Positions 29,291 through 39,568 are shown, counted from the stretch's first letter. The stretch: 54,831 bases of DNA from Symbiodinium natans (GCA_905221605.1 CAJNDS010000016.1:1-54831); one strand, 5' to 3'. Made by a program: numbers and translations. Notes: generated from the sequence alone by a model not told the origin.

Positions 29291-29450
29291 GAGCCCCGGA
29301 GCCGAGAAGCACAGCGTGAAAAGCCCGGATATTACTTACGGCTGGACACAAATACTATATAAGATGTTATTTATGGTTCGACACACAATGACTTACAAAT
29401 ACTATATAAGATGGTTTGTGAAATGTGATTACCTGTATTGGGGCTGCCAG

Positions 29451-29504
29451 GCAGCCGCAGCTGAGCCCGGTGAGGATGCGGAGAAGGTGCTGGGGAAGCC
29501 ATGA
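29451..29504 (+). CDS. Candidate terminal exon, acidic/Ala
   Basis: After GGGGCTGCCAG the frame reads AAAEPGEDAEKVLGKP and stops TGA at 29502. It fits a C-terminal tail. The upstream exon is not identified. Confidence 0.4.
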   Translation, partial: AAAAEPGEDAEKVLGKP

Positions 29505-29791
29505 CGTAAGAACAGGAGTGAAATGAGACGAGTATCCCACTTGTAGTCCCTCTGTCTGTAATATAGTAATATGTACGTGTGTATTTATGTATTCATTTGT
29601 TTATGTGTTTATATAATAGACAACAATGACATATATACACACATGTCTCTATGTTGTGTTCTACATGTTATGCAAACTATGCTGAACTTGGAGTTCAGAT
29701 GTTGATTGACCAGGCCTCCATGGATAAGGGCGTAGGGTAAGGACGCTTTAAGGGTTTTAGCTGCCTAGGGTTTTGGGTCTTACCGTGGAGC

Positions 29792-29917
29792 ATGATGTTG
29801 AATGACGGTTTGAAGGCGAGCGTGTGGCTTCGGGATGAGGACTCAGTCGTCAGGTTTTACATTAAGCCCGATGTCCCCAGTGGGGTGGCCATTGTTGACA
29901 TCACTTCAAATTGCTAG
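29792..29917 (+). CDS. Small ORF or exon, unknown protein
   Basis: An ATG at 29792 opens 41 codons: MMLNDGLKASVWLRDEDSVV then RFYIKPDVPSGVAIVDITSN, stop TAG at 29915. Residue pattern and absence of repeats make it one of the most protein-like short frames here. CGTGGAG| could be an acceptor two bases earlier and CTAG|GATG a border after it. No family is recognised. Confidence 0.5.
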   Translation: MMLNDGLKASVWLRDEDSVVRFYIKPDVPSGVAIVDITSNC

Positions 29918-29960
29918 GATGCCCAAACCCTAAAAACCCTAAGCCCTAACCCCCTTCAAG

Positions 29961-30112
29961 TAGTCTGCAACGTGGCCAGGCATCCAGCTCAGGAGTCGCG
30001 CGGGTGGCGGCGGTCAAGGCCTCCTCCCTTTAGGGCCAACACTTTTCGGCGTTTCGACTCTGAAGAAACCGCCGGATACCCGAATGCACAGCTTCGACTG
30101 CTTTACCCCTAA
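29961..30112 (+). CDS. Candidate exon, unknown product
   Basis: After CCCCTTCAAG the frame reads VCNVARHPAQESRGWRRSRP and continues through NTFRRFDSEETAGYPNAQLR to TAA at 30110, touching a family A element. A shorter frame (SLQRGQASSSGVARVAAVKA) is also open with high third-position GC, so the register is uncertain. Confidence 0.4.
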
Positions 30113-30207
30113 GGGTCCATGTACCTAAATAGGGACTACTTGAGACTCAAAGCACTTCCTATATGGAAACTTTGGGACGCAGGTAAATAATTATGGGGTG
30201 CACGGGC
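30109..30207 (+). mobile_element. Family A element, divergent
   Basis: CTAAGGGTCCATGTACCTAAATAGG starts it and TTTGGGACGCAGGTAAATAATTATGGGGTGCACGGGCC is a degraded right end. Confidence 0.5.
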
Positions 30208-30966
30208 CAAGAGGGTTTCGAACACCATCCCAGAATCTTCGCCAGGCGATGGCGACCGCGTCCACCGCACAGGCCGCGCGCTTCGGGCACTGACGGGAAG
30301 AATTGTCTGTGCGCCCGTATGAGGGCTAGAAGTACAAGTAGCCTACTCACATCGACTCCCCAAGTATTCCCTGCTAAGAGACCCCAGACATGAAGGTGCC
30401 CAGTAGACCCCTACTGTCTCACTTGCGGGGTGTGAACGTGATGACCTCATGGATCTTGTAATCAATCCCGAAGGCTTTGGATTCATGGCTGAGGAGCTAG
30501 CAGAGCTGCGGTTTAAGTTTAGGGCTTAAGTTTAGAGTTTAGGAGGATTTGGAGATGCTGCTTTTACTGTCTCTGGGGTCATAAGGTGTAGAGGGGGTTT
30601 AGGGTGGAGGGTTTGGAGTTTACGGGGTTTGAGCTCCTGGCCCGGCGTGGCCCATCGATTTCTGACAGTTAGCACGATTTCAGGGGCATCGCTTAAGGGT
30701 AGGCCCCTCCCCCTTTTTCCGAGGAACAGTGCCAACTTTTGGAATGCAAGCAACGGCAGAGCAGCATGAACACACACATGTTGTCCCAAGATGTCCCATG
30801 CCCATCATTCACAAAGAAAGTCCACAGCCAACTCTTCCTTGACGGCTCAACCCTCCCAAGCCCAACAACAGAAAACCTGGGCCTGGGATTTGGGTAAGTA
30901 AGTTTAGTGTAGACCCTGCGGCCCCTAAACCCCCCTCCCCCCCCCTCCCCTAACCTCAGCCATAGC
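30208..30966. other. Intron-like sequence, no firm gene
   Basis: A GC-rich patch at 30236-30300 (frames MATASTAQAARFGH or RWRPRPPHRPRASGTDG) could be an exon. The rest is heptamer-like at 30515-30625, with no other supported feature. Confidence 0.35.
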
Positions 30967-31082
30967 CCTAAACCCTAAACCCTAAACCCTAAACCCTAAA
31001 CCCCAAACCCCAAACCCTAAACCCTAAACCCCAAACCCTAAACCCTACCTCTAACCCCTAACCCCCAACCCCTAACCCTGAG

Positions 31083-31184
31083 CCCACCTTCGATGGAGGT
31101 TGGGGAGGGCAGCCGGTCGGCACTGCAGCAGCGCCGGAAAGCGCGCGAGCAGCGTCGCAAGGCGGAGGGCTGTAGCTGGCTATG
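31083..31184 (+). CDS. Candidate exon, basic coiled region
   Basis: It lies between ACCCTGAG and a donor GTTTCAGGTTTAGGG and is open for 33 codons, including SMEVGEGSRSALQQRRKARE then QRRKAEGCSWL. Third positions are about 75% G/C. CCCTAAA arrays precede it and TTTAGGG follows. The Arg/Lys/Gln run suggests a basic helix. The function is unknown. Confidence 0.5.
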
Positions 31185-31759
31185 GTTTCAGGTTTAGGGT
31201 TTGGGGTTCAAGCCCTGAACCCTAGACCCTAGACCCTAGACCCCTGAACCCTAAACCCTAAACCCTAAAACCTAGACCCTAAACCTTAGGGTTCAGGGGT
31301 TCAATGATTCAAGGTTCAGGGTCTCAGTGTACTCTGAACCCCCAAGGCAAGACCCCAAACGAAGATTTTTTGTCTTTAGGATCCACGCACGATTGGAAGC
31401 ACCTGCCATTTTGCAAGTGGGGTCTGCTCAGCCCTTGTAAACCCTAACCCCGAAACCCTAAACGCTAAACCCTAAACCCTAAACCCTATTCTGGCGGTAT
31501 CTATCTAAAACCTCAGGCCCCTGTGTAAGGCCTCCACTCTGCACCCTAAACCCTGAAGGCGCTCATCCCTAGACTTGGTGGTGCTTACAGGGGGTGATGA
31601 GAAGCAAGAGCGGAGCCCATTGCATCATATTCCTGTGCATGTACATATTGTAGGACCCACTTTGAAGTCCCGTAGGCTTTTGGCTTCCGGAGGTAAGGAG
31701 GTTTGGAGGGTGGATTTCGGGAGGGTTGGCATTTCGGGAGGATTGTCCGAGTCCTTCAG
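31185..31759. other. Telomere-like variants; no firm gene
   Basis: CCCTAGACC and CCCTAAACC heptamers lie at about 31205-31290 and 31455-31492. A weak plus frame (31575-31766) overlaps the acceptor region of the EF-hand exon and is not supported. Confidence 0.4.
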
Positions 31760-32139
31760 GAGGTGATGAAGGTCCTGGACGCCGATGGTGATGGCGTCAT
31801 CACGAAGACGGAGTTCCAGCAACTGCAGGAGACCAGCTTTGCTGTCAAAGAGCCACTTCTGTACTCTTATATCTACTATTTGCTTAAGAACCCCCCCAAA
31901 CAAAATGTATGAATATATGCACCTATGTATATATGTACATATATATATACATACAGATATATAGATATATATATATATACATATATCCTTATAAGGACAA
32001 TATACGGATCATTGTTTCTATTTTGGGGGGGGCTTCTTAAGCAAGCAGATAGAGTCCCACACCGGTTTTGCAGTTGAAGGTTGGAGCCGAATTCGCGGTG
32101 TTCTAGACTGCATATGGGGAGATTTCGAAAACTGTATAG
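31760..32139 (+). CDS. EF-hand exon and following exon, split by an introner-like element
   Basis: The first exon, 31760-31881 (after GTCCTTCAG), reads EVMKVLDADGDGVITKTEFQ then QLQETSFAVKEPLLYSYIYY. The loop DADGDGVITKTE has Asp at 1, 3 and 5, Ile at 8 and Glu at 12, a complete EF-hand calcium loop. A 160 bp GC-AG element follows (31882-32041). The second exon, 32042-32139, reads KQIESHTGFAVEGWSRIRGV then LDCIWGDFENCI, keeping frame across the junction, with donor G|GTTTTTTAGGG. The two exons are open and phase-matched. The product is probably a calcium-binding protein, but the complete gene is not resolved. Confidence 0.6.
31882..32041 (+). mobile_element. Introner-like element, family F (GC-AG), with TA loop
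   Basis: Left TATTT|GCTTAAGAACCCCCCC mirrors right GGGGGGGCTTCTTAAG|CAA. The middle is a TA/TATAC microsatellite, with ATCCTTATAAGGACAATATACGGATCATTG toward the right. Splicing GC to AG restores frame between two exon-like segments. Confidence 0.7.
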
Positions 32140-32207
32140 GTTTTTTAGGGGGCTATGGGTGGCTAAGCGTCGCAAGGACAACCCTCAGTTCCCTGACTCC
32201 AGGATTT

Positions 32208-32233
32208 GGGGGGGGGGGGGGGGGGGGGGGGGG
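32208..32233. repeat. Poly-G tract of about 26 bases
   Basis: It lies inside the intron after the EF-hand-linked exon. Confidence 0.9.
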
Positions 32234-32281
32234 AGGACTTTTGGCTTAGTAGGAAGTGGGGTAGGGCAGGGAATCTGAAAG

Positions 32282-32304
32282 ATCATGCAGTTAGCGTCCA
32301 GCAG
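32282..32304 (+). CDS. Possible micro-exon
   Basis: It lies between CTGAAAG and GTAAGA (a strong donor) and encodes DHAVSVQQ in the phase left by the exon ending at 32139. At only 23 nt it could be chance. Confidence 0.25.
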
Positions 32305-32414
32305 GTAAGAACACCACCAGTTGCAAGAACAGCAACATCAACAAGCAAGAGTAACTTTGATCATAAGAATATTCGGAGCAATGTATTACAAATTAGTTGC
32401 AAACAAACCCAAAA

Positions 32415-32506
32415 ACCATGTACCCACATAGCATATACTTGGGCCTTAAAGGGGTTCCTATATAGTATCTTTGGGGCCCAAGTATATACTCGATAGACTC
32501 TATAGG
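32415..32506 (+). mobile_element. Family A element, divergent ends
   Basis: ACCATGTACCCACATAGCATATACTTGGGCC pairs with GGGGCCCAAGTATATACTCG. The right terminal part has decayed. Confidence 0.6.
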
Positions 32507-32711
32507 AGGCCTAAACCCTAAGCCCGAAGCCCTAAGCCCTAAGCCCCACATACCAGAATAACAAAGGCGCATGGACCTTTAGGGAAAAGTCACCATATCC
32601 TTTCACAACACTGAACCCTAAACCCCAAACCCCTAAACCCCTAAACCCCTAAACCCTAAACCTAACCCCCACCAATCCTTTCACAACTGGAGCCAATCCT
32701 GTTGCCTCAAG

Positions 32712-32771
32712 GCGGCGAACCCCGAACTGGCCAAGGCACTCGGATTCACGGGGAAGCCCAGTAGTGCTCTT
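32712..32771 (+). CDS. Candidate exon, unknown product
   Basis: Exactly 20 codons between TGCCTCAAG and GTTTGGGG read AANPELAKALGFTGKPSSAL, phase 0 at both ends. It may continue the EF-hand transcript (the preceding micro-exon also ends in phase 0). No domain is recognised. Confidence 0.45.
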
Positions 32772-32994
32772 GTTTGGGGTTCTGGGCCCCTTTATCTTTG
32801 CAGGTTTTAGGGTTGTTTGTTTAGGGTTTAGGGTTTAGGGTGTAAGACTGGGCTGGCTAGGTTTAGAGATTAAGTTTCAGGAAGTTGGTGCTTGGTGGTT
32901 CAGGGTTCTTCTGATCAGCCGCGTTTTTTTTGCACTCTAAAACAGTGTCCCCGGAGGTGGAAACCCTAAACCCTGTCGAGCAAGCCCCATTTAA

Positions 32995-33065
32995 GGCCCA
33001 TGCATATACTACTAGGACTGGGAGTAGGCCCTTCTATTCCTAGGTTCCTCCCGGGTCTAGTATAC
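32995..33065 (+). mobile_element. Family H dispersed element, copy 2
   Basis: TATACTACTAGGACTGGGAG and CTCCCGGGTCTAGTATACTA are inverted ends around GTAGGCCCTTCTATTCCTAGG. Confidence 0.55.
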
Positions 33066-33355
33066 TATACGGTTACATGTAGCCATTGGGTTGTATACCT
33101 TTACTGAGTCGATTTCACCTTGTCCGAAACCCTGAACCCTAGAACACTAGAACCCTAGAACTCCAACACCCTGAAAGCTTGAAACCACAAAACCCTACAA
33201 GCTACACCCAAAAAATCCCGGAACCTTAAAACCCAAAAGCCCAAATCGCCTAAAACCCTGAACCCTACAACCCGGTGGTATTAGGTTTGGGTTGGGCAGG
33301 TGTGTTGGTGTCGAAGGCTTGGACTCCTTGAGCTCGTGAGATCTTGAGCCTTAAG

Positions 33356-33412
33356 CTGTGACACCTTCTGCGAACTGGTTGCTGAGCACACGAACTTGCG
33401 ATCCCGTTCAGC
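33356..33412 (+). CDS. Candidate exon, unknown product
   Basis: It lies between GCCTTAAG and GTTTAGGG and is open for CDTFCELVAEHTNLRSRS (18 codons plus split codons). The residue pattern is protein-like. A longer upstream extension contains stops in every frame. Confidence 0.4.
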
Positions 33413-33511
33413 GTTTAGGGTTTTGGGGTTCAGGGCTTTGGGGTTCAGGGTTTTCGGCTTAGCAGCTGTTGGGGCTTAGGGAATCGGGGTACCCTACATT
33501 GCAATCAAAAG

Positions 33512-33695
33512 GTCAGCTCGTTGGTCACCCATCTGGGCTTACTAGGTTAACCAACCACCAAAAAGGGCACCCTTATTTTTATATGGTTAGCGTAAGAACC
33601 CAAAGCCTGCCTTTTTTGGTAGGTTAAACAATCCTATACGGGGTTTATAGCAACTACTACGAAGAAGGTAGGTTTGGGGTTCTGAAGGTGCCGGG
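33512..33695 (+). mobile_element. Family C fragment followed by family E element
   Basis: AGGTTAACCAACCACCAAAAAGGGCACCCTTATT is the family C core. GTAAGAACCCAAAGCCTGCC then pairs with GGTAGGTTTGGGGTTCTGAAG, the family E ends. The junction offers a GTAAGA donor and GAAG acceptor. Confidence 0.55.
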
Positions 33696-33764
33696 CTACC
33701 AAGCTGAAGATAGTCGAACAACCCTAAACCCTAAACCCTAAACCCTAAACCCTAAACCCGAAAG

Positions 33765-33864
33765 GTGGACATGAGCAAACTCGATGCCGACGGGGACGGC
33801 CAGATCAGCAAAGAAGAGCCCGCCCGGCGAGCTCAAGGGAACATCCTAAAGCACTTGACCCAAG
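33765..33864 (+). CDS. EF-hand exon
   Basis: After five CCCTAAA copies and CCCGAAAG the frame reads VDMSKLDADGDGQISKEEPA then RRAQGNILKHLTQ. The loop DADGDGQISKEE has Asp at 1, 3 and 5, Gln at 7, Ile at 8 and Glu at 12: a complete EF-hand. The 3' border is unclear; CAAG|GATGCG would be a GA donor, a class I recall from dinoflagellates. A poly-G run follows at 33872. It is likely the same calcium-binding gene as 31760-32139, but phase continuity is not shown. Confidence 0.55.
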
Positions 33865-34314
33865 GATGCGCGGGGGGGGGGGGGGGGGGGGCATAGGTGT
33901 GGACAGCCCCTAAACCCTAAACCCTAAGCCCTAACCCCTAAACCCTACCCGATCATGCAAGAAGCCCCCAAATTCAGGGACTAGTGGAGGGACCCTTCGA
34001 AGTGACCATGGGAGTTTTGTTCGACGGCCTGTTGTTGGGGCTTCTCAGTGCCCTAAGGTTCCCTGCACCCATACACTCTATACTTGGGAGGTAGCTGGAC
34101 CCTTAGGGTTTAGGGTTTAGGGTTAGGGTTTAGGGTTTAGGGTTTAGGGTTTAGGGTTTAGGGTTTAGGGTTTAGGGTTTAGGGTTTAGGGTTTAGGGTT
34201 TAGGGTTACCACCACACACTGGATAGCAACTGTTGGAAAGTTCGACGCGACCGCATCGCTACCCTGGTCAGCTACCCAAAGATCGTCCCTACTTGGGTGC
34301 CCTGAGTTTTAACC
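33865..34314. other. Poly-G, long TTTAGGG tract, ambiguous exon
   Basis: Poly-G lies at 33872-33891. TTTAGGG runs lie at about 34091-34207 (about fifteen copies). A segment at 34239-34314 is open in two frames (RRDRIATLVSYPKIVPTWVP is the more protein-like) and ends at a family A element. Confidence 0.45.
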
Positions 34315-34421
34315 CTAAGGGTCCATGTACCTCATTATTATATACCTGGGCCCCCCCAAAGCTCCTTTCTACGAGGTACTTTCAGGCCTTCAGTAGTCCC
34401 TTTTTAGGTACATGGACCCTG
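34315..34421 (+). mobile_element. Introner-like element, family A
   Basis: TAAGGGTCCATGTACCTCATT mirrors TTTTAGGTACATGGACCCT. GTCCATG supplies a possible donor; the right end lacks the usual TTAG acceptor here. Confidence 0.65.
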
Positions 34422-35201
34422 GGGGTTCGGGGTCGTAGTATATCAGGAACCTCGAAAGAGGATTCTTGTTAAATCAGAGGAAGGACCAAGTAGGTCTCCA
34501 AATCCTCATCCCCTCACTCTGGGGACTCCTCTGCATCAGGCCTTCTATATGCGGGCCATTCTGGCTTTCTAGTCACAGATCCCCGTCACAGGTAGCAAAG
34601 CTTCTAGTCCTAAACCCGAAGCCCTTAAAACCCTTTCAAGCCCTTCTAAAAAGGAATACCGAACCCTAAACCCTAACCCTAAGCCCTAAACCCTAAACCC
34701 TAAACCCTAAACCCTAAGCCCTAAGCCCTAAGCCCTAAGCCCTAAAGACAAGCACAACAAGCCTCAAACGGCGCACCTCCCCCAGAGAGCCAGGCTGGAC
34801 AAAGCTCTGGACGAGCTGCCTCGCTTACTTGGGTAGCTGAGTGTTGTACCCTTTTGCACCATTTGATTTCTGGGTTCCCTAAACCCTAAACCCTAAACCC
34901 TAAGCCCTATAAGCCCTAAACCCTAAACCCTAAACCCAGGTCTGGGTTCCCTTTTTTGAGTAGCTCGGGGTTCCCTTTCCTTTTTTTAAGCAGTTCTGGG
35001 TTCCTTTTTTCAAGTAGTTCTGGGTTCCCTTTTTTTAAGTAGCCATTCAGCGCCTAAACCCGAAACCCTAAACCCTGAACCTCGGGAAGCCTTGCACTTG
35101 GGACCCTCCGGGCGCTGCAATCGGCTGCCAGGATTGGGATGGCGATGGTCAGGGCAGCCAGGCGGAGCGCTCAGACGTCTTTCGGCACCTTGGGGACCAC
35201 A
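34422..35201. other. Heptamer arrays, repeated GGGTTCCCTTTTTT phrase, ambiguous exon
   Basis: CCCTAAA/CCCTAAG arrays lie at about 34662-34745 and 34878-34935. TCTGGGTTCCCTTTTTT-like phrases repeat four times at 34940-35040. The GC-rich segment at 35091-35201 is open in all three plus frames, one with an EF-like DWDGDGQ. It is probably an exon, but the frame is undecidable. Confidence 0.4.
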
Positions 35202-35335
35202 TGAACCCTAAATTGGGGTCATCTATACATATACATATGTATATATATATATATGTATACCCTATCGCTATACTTTGTCAGAATCCCTATTCAGGTATGT
35301 GAACCATAAACCCTGTGAGGGTTCATGTGGTCCCC
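35202..35335 (+). mobile_element. Palindromic element, family K, perfect 18 bp inverted ends
   Basis: GGGGACCACATGAACCCT at 35202-35219 is perfectly inverted at 35318-35335. The interior holds a TATATATA/TATGTATA loop. Only one copy was seen, and the borders do not give an obvious GT-AG. Confidence 0.7.
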
Positions 35336-35401
35336 TGTGAATGCTTTGCGTTTTGGTTTGTCTCGCCTTCCTTGGTTTCGGGGGCCGGCACACGAAGCAA
35401 G

Positions 35402-37224
35402 GGCGCCACGATCTTCGCCGCTGTTGCCAACATCTTCGGCAGCCAGGCGGCAGTTCCCTGTCCTCTCAGTTCAGGGTAGATGTCCTCCATGGGGTCAGGA
35501 CTTCCCTCCATGCCGGAGGGCAGACCAAATTCTTGATACTCACGTGGCACTTTGCTGGTGCAGGAGCAGACGCAGGAAAAGCCGGACGAGAAGAAGGAAG
35601 AGGCCAAGGAGCAGAAGGAGGAGGAGAAGAAAGAAGAGGCTAAGGCTAAGGAGGAGCAGCAGGACAAGGCAAAAGAGGAGAAGAAGGAGGAAAGGACAGT
35701 AGAGAAGAAGGACCCGGAGCCAGAGGACCCGAAGGAAAAGGATGCCCAGAAGCCCACCGAACCGAGCGCCTCATCCGCAGACGCAGCGCCGAAGCCGGAG
35801 GAGGCGTCAGAAGCTAAGCCCGACGCGGACGCAGCAAAGCAGGCCTTGGTTTAAGTTTAGGGTTGAGGGTTGAAGGGTTCAGGGCTTGGGGTTTAGGGTT
35901 GAGGGTTTTTAGGGTTTAGGGTTTGGGGGTGCTGTGAGCCCTGCAAGCCCCTGAAACTTCGAAGCTATTTAAGGCCGACAGATGATACTTCGATCTTGCA
36001 GGATATCGTGTGCATGATGCTGTCGGACTGCATTCCCCGAATGTTGTGTATACAATTCGTGCGTCTGGACATTGATATGTATGTATGTTGCAAGGTAGCA
36101 CATGTGAATGTCAGGTGGCACATGTGAATGTCAGATTGTGTCTTTGGCTGTAGCATGAGATCATGCTTCACCATCGAACCATGTCAGCTGTGCATACTGC
36201 GTATGGGAATGCATGTATTCGGACATACATTCATACAAATATACATGTATAGGTATAAAGTCTTTCTGAACCCATAACTGCATTTACATACATACATATG
36301 TATATATATGTATATGCATTTTATCTATCTATGTATGTATATACAGACCCTGTCGGAGTGCACTATACTGGAGTGCTTGTATTTCATGATATGGTATGAT
36401 ATGATTATACTTTCGTTTGATGCTGCAAGGCTTTTGAGTTGTGCAACTATTTGGTGTTGCGCTGCATTGTATGCCATTGGGCCGTGCCACGTGCTGCTTT
36501 TTAAGAAGATCAAGCATTGACAGTTCGTACTAACCTTTTCTCTGAATGAGAACCATCAATTCCTCGGATCCCCATCCTTCGATTGCGGGAGCTGATCGGG
36601 TTGCAGGCTTCGGGGCATTGCTGTGGCCTTATGCAGGTGTGGACATGTTTGTTCTCTTGGACCCCTCCGGCCACCCTCCGCCTACTAATCCTAAACAAGC
36701 AAGCCCGCACTTTTAAAGTCGTAGGGTTGTCAAGCACCCTCAAAAAAGGGGTTTCCGCCAAGTATAGTTATAGCTACCCATAACCCGTCAAGTGAACCCC
36801 TAGACCCTAAACCCTAAACCCTAGACCAAACCCTAAACCCTAGACCCTCAACTCCTATCTTGAACCCGGAAGATCGAAATCCTTATAATGCCCCAAAATT
36901 GAGGCCCCTCAACCCTTGAAGCTCATTACTTAACCTTCAGGCGTAGGGCCCAATAGGGGGCCTGTATAGTTAGAATAGACGTTGGGGGGAAATTACGGCA
37001 TACTTACAAAAAGGGGCCCTAAGACTAAGGGAATACTATGCGTGTTTTTTCCGACCCCTATATGAACTCTTATATAACCCTAAACCCTAAACCCTAAACC
37101 CCAAACCCTAACCTTCTTACAGGAGGCGGCCGAGGCGCCAGCGGCGCCACGACCCAAAGCTCTTCCCAAAGCCATGTCGGCCGGACTCCCCGGAGAGAGA
37201 GATTTGTTGAAGAATTCGACTTGA
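35402..37224 (+). CDS. Lys/Glu-rich to Ala/Pro-rich C-terminal part of a gene (three exons)
   Basis: Proposed exons are 35402-35452 (GATIFAAVANIFGSQAA), 35564-35848 (after GCTGGTGCAG; begins EQTQEKPDEKKEEAKEQKEE and ends DADAAKQAL) and 37123-37224 (after CTTCTTACAG; EAAEAPAAPRPKALPKAMSA then GLPGERDLLKNST, stop TGA). All junctions are phase 0. The donor at 35849, GTTTAAGTTTAGGG, leads into telomere-like sequence and CCCTAAACC precedes the last acceptor. The middle exon is highly charged, likely disordered or coiled. An antisense Ser/Phe-rich frame across 35323-35757 is open too but looks like the mirror of the charged run. The function is unknown. Confidence 0.45.
35855..37080. other. Long intron-like interval with AT-rich part
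   Basis: TTTAGGG at 35855-35930 is followed by unique AT-rich sequence with TATG repeats near 36290-36345 and a GGGCCC-containing palindrome at about 36947-37020. Open frames at 36308-36520 and 36583-36783 lack support. CCCTAAACC precedes the 3' acceptor. Confidence 0.45.
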
Positions 37225-39187
37225 GGTTAGTTGTTCTTCTTGGTTTTTCGTTAGGGCCGTTAGGGTTGTTAGGGTTTAGGGGTTAGGGTTTAGGGTTCAG
37301 GGTTCAGGGTTTAGGGTTTAGGGTTTAGGGTCTAGGGTCTAGGGTTTACGACTTAGGTTTTGTTTGGGGTTCCTGAAGGCTTAGCAAGACGAGGATTTAG
37401 GGTGCAACTGCTGTTTTGGGTCGAGGCGTGGGTTTGGAGGGCTTGCAATATGGGTTGCGCCGGGGCACACGGGGGATTCTTTAAAGTATGGCCCCTTTTG
37501 GGTACCCTGGTATATACATATATACATATATACATATATATTATATACATGTATATATGGCAATGGACCCAAAAAAAAGAGCTTCCCATATCTGAAGAGG
37601 CTTAGCTGAGGGTTTAGGGTTTAGGCTTTCAGGGCGTCTGTGAGTTGAGAGGCCCAGTGTCTCTAGCAAGCGCAACTGAATGCTTGGAGCACTCTACCTT
37701 TACAAGCACGGCAATGACTGTTCTCATCAACTCCACTTCAGGCGCATAAGCGCTATAAGACAACACCCTGAACCATGAACAAGCCACGCTACTTCAGCTA
37801 CGTACCCGAACGTTCACGCAGGTGATGACGAAGGTGAACTTCGTCGCCGGCAGGCCTGCCTTAGATCTGCATGTAGGGTTTCGAGTTGAGGGGCTCAGGT
37901 TGTAAGGCGTGCACTTCAGGGGATCTCAGGATGATGTTCTGAAGATTTTTTGGGGATTCAGGGTTTGGGGTGGGAGAAAACGACAATTCTTGGTGTGAGG
38001 GTTCGGCTTCATGGTTTAGGGTTTGGAGTTGAGCATGAGGTTCTGCATGCACCACAATCTCCAGCACTGGCTCACGGTGTTGTATGACAGCAGTCCGTAT
38101 AGCAGATGGTACGCACCCCTTTCCATCTAAAGGTGCAGCAACAACTTGTGCTAAGACTTCCCACTTAGCAAGCATGCCCCACAGCGAGTGCTGCTGCGCA
38201 AGAGAAGCCTTAAGCCCCCAAGCCATACACCACGACCCCTGCGAAAATCATCGCATAATAACAAGAAGTTGAAAGTGTTTCACCTCGAAACGGCAGCTCG
38301 AGGGGCTCGCAAATCGGTCTCCAAGCCCAGCAACGATGATTCTTTCGCCTGACAACACATCATCCAGACGCCGGAAGCACAAGAGAAAAGGCCCAAAAAG
38401 CCTTCCCCGGCGATTGCTTTGTACCCTACAAAGGGAATCTAAGGTGCCCCCTCTTAGACTTTTAGAAAAACCCCGGCCCAAAAACCGCCAAAACCCTAAA
38501 CCCTAAACCCTAAACCCTAAACCCCCATAAACTCTCCGGTAAATCCTAATTGAACCTTAGGCCCAAGGGGCGCTCTAAACCCTGCAAGCCCTTCTCCCTG
38601 TGCAAGCCCTGCAGTCTCAGCTCCCTAAGACCCCTAAGACCCTAAGACCCCTAGGACCCCCAAACCCCTACACCCCTACACCCCTAAGCCCCTAACCCCC
38701 TAAACCCCTTAAACCCCTAATAACCCTGAGAACCAGGAAGGGCAGCCGTGGCCTTGGAGACGTGACATGAAGTTTCCGGCTGAGGGTTCATGGGCCTGTC
38801 TATATTCGCATGATTCGGGGGTTTAGTGTTGTTTAGGGTTCTTAGGGTTCGGAGAATATTTAAGTTTTTTGGGGTGGGGGAGTAGTTTGGTACGCAGGAT
38901 GTTCTTGGCAGTTGTCTAGGCTCCTGTCTTGGGCGTCCAAGCCCAAGGTCTAAGGTCCAGCATTCAGAGTTTAGGGGCTCAGGTGCAGGGCTTTAAGGTG
39001 GAGCTCTTCGGGAGGGGAACGGTGGATGAAGGGACGACCGCTGAAAACCGGCAAACCCGCAAAGCCCAAACCTGCGAGACGCACCAGACTCCCAGACTGT
39101 GACATCCAAGAGGCCGAGATCCCTTCGGAGAAGTAGAATATGCAATATGTAGTATGCAGTATATATTTATATATGCAGCACTACTAC

Positions 39188-39220
<33 letters not shown>

Positions 39221-39476
39221 TAAAAATAGCTTAACAGAATGCCGAAGGGTGTCAAGGCCGAACCTATCCTTTGAACCGTCCCCGTGGTTTCAAACTTCGA
39301 ACCCCGCCCTGAAGTCCGTGAAAGCAAGGCGCTTACGCACTTAGCCCACACCGAGCCACGGAAAACGAACAGGAGCACTTGCAGGGTTCAGGGTTGGTTT
39401 AGGGTTTAGGGTTTAGGGTTTAGGGTTTAGGGTTTAGGGTTTAGGGTTTAGGAGGATTCAGGGTAAAGGACCGCAG
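37225..39476. other. No firm gene; ambiguous ORFs on both strands
   Basis: TTTAGGG variants lie at 37270-37340 and TATATACA repeats at 37510-37555. An antisense frame at 37861-38226 (includes LAKWEVLAQVVAAPLDGKG) and, near 38248-38460, both a minus frame and a plus frame (KLKVFHLETAARGARKSVS) are open; strand is undecidable. A TA run lies at 39190-39218 and TTTAGGG at 39398-39452. Confidence 0.4.
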
Positions 39477-39568
39477 CATGACCCTCAGAAACACCGTCGC
39501 CTTAGGCCTCGCTGTCAACTCCACGGGCATGGATGGCCGGGCGCTCGTCATCCAAGCGAAGCTCACGG
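39477..39568 (+). CDS. Candidate exon, unknown protein, high GC3
   Basis: It lies between GGACCGCAG and a donor GTTTAGGATTTAGGG and reads MTLRNTVALGLAVNSTGMDG then RALVIQAKLT. 25 of 30 third positions are G or C, the strongest such bias among the isolated exons except those near the right end. The hydrophobic, Asn/Thr-containing sequence could be an extracellular or membrane-adjacent segment. No family is recognised. Confidence 0.55.

Noticed and set aside
28975-29351. Minus-strand Gly/Leu/Phe/Trp-rich ORFs that look like membrane proteins
   Set aside because: They translate a degenerate CCAAAAC repeat; three registers are open.
35091-35201. Third EF-hand exon (DWDGDGQGSQAE)
   Set aside because: Position 8 of the loop is Gly rather than a hydrophobic residue and all three plus frames are open, so the frame is undecided.
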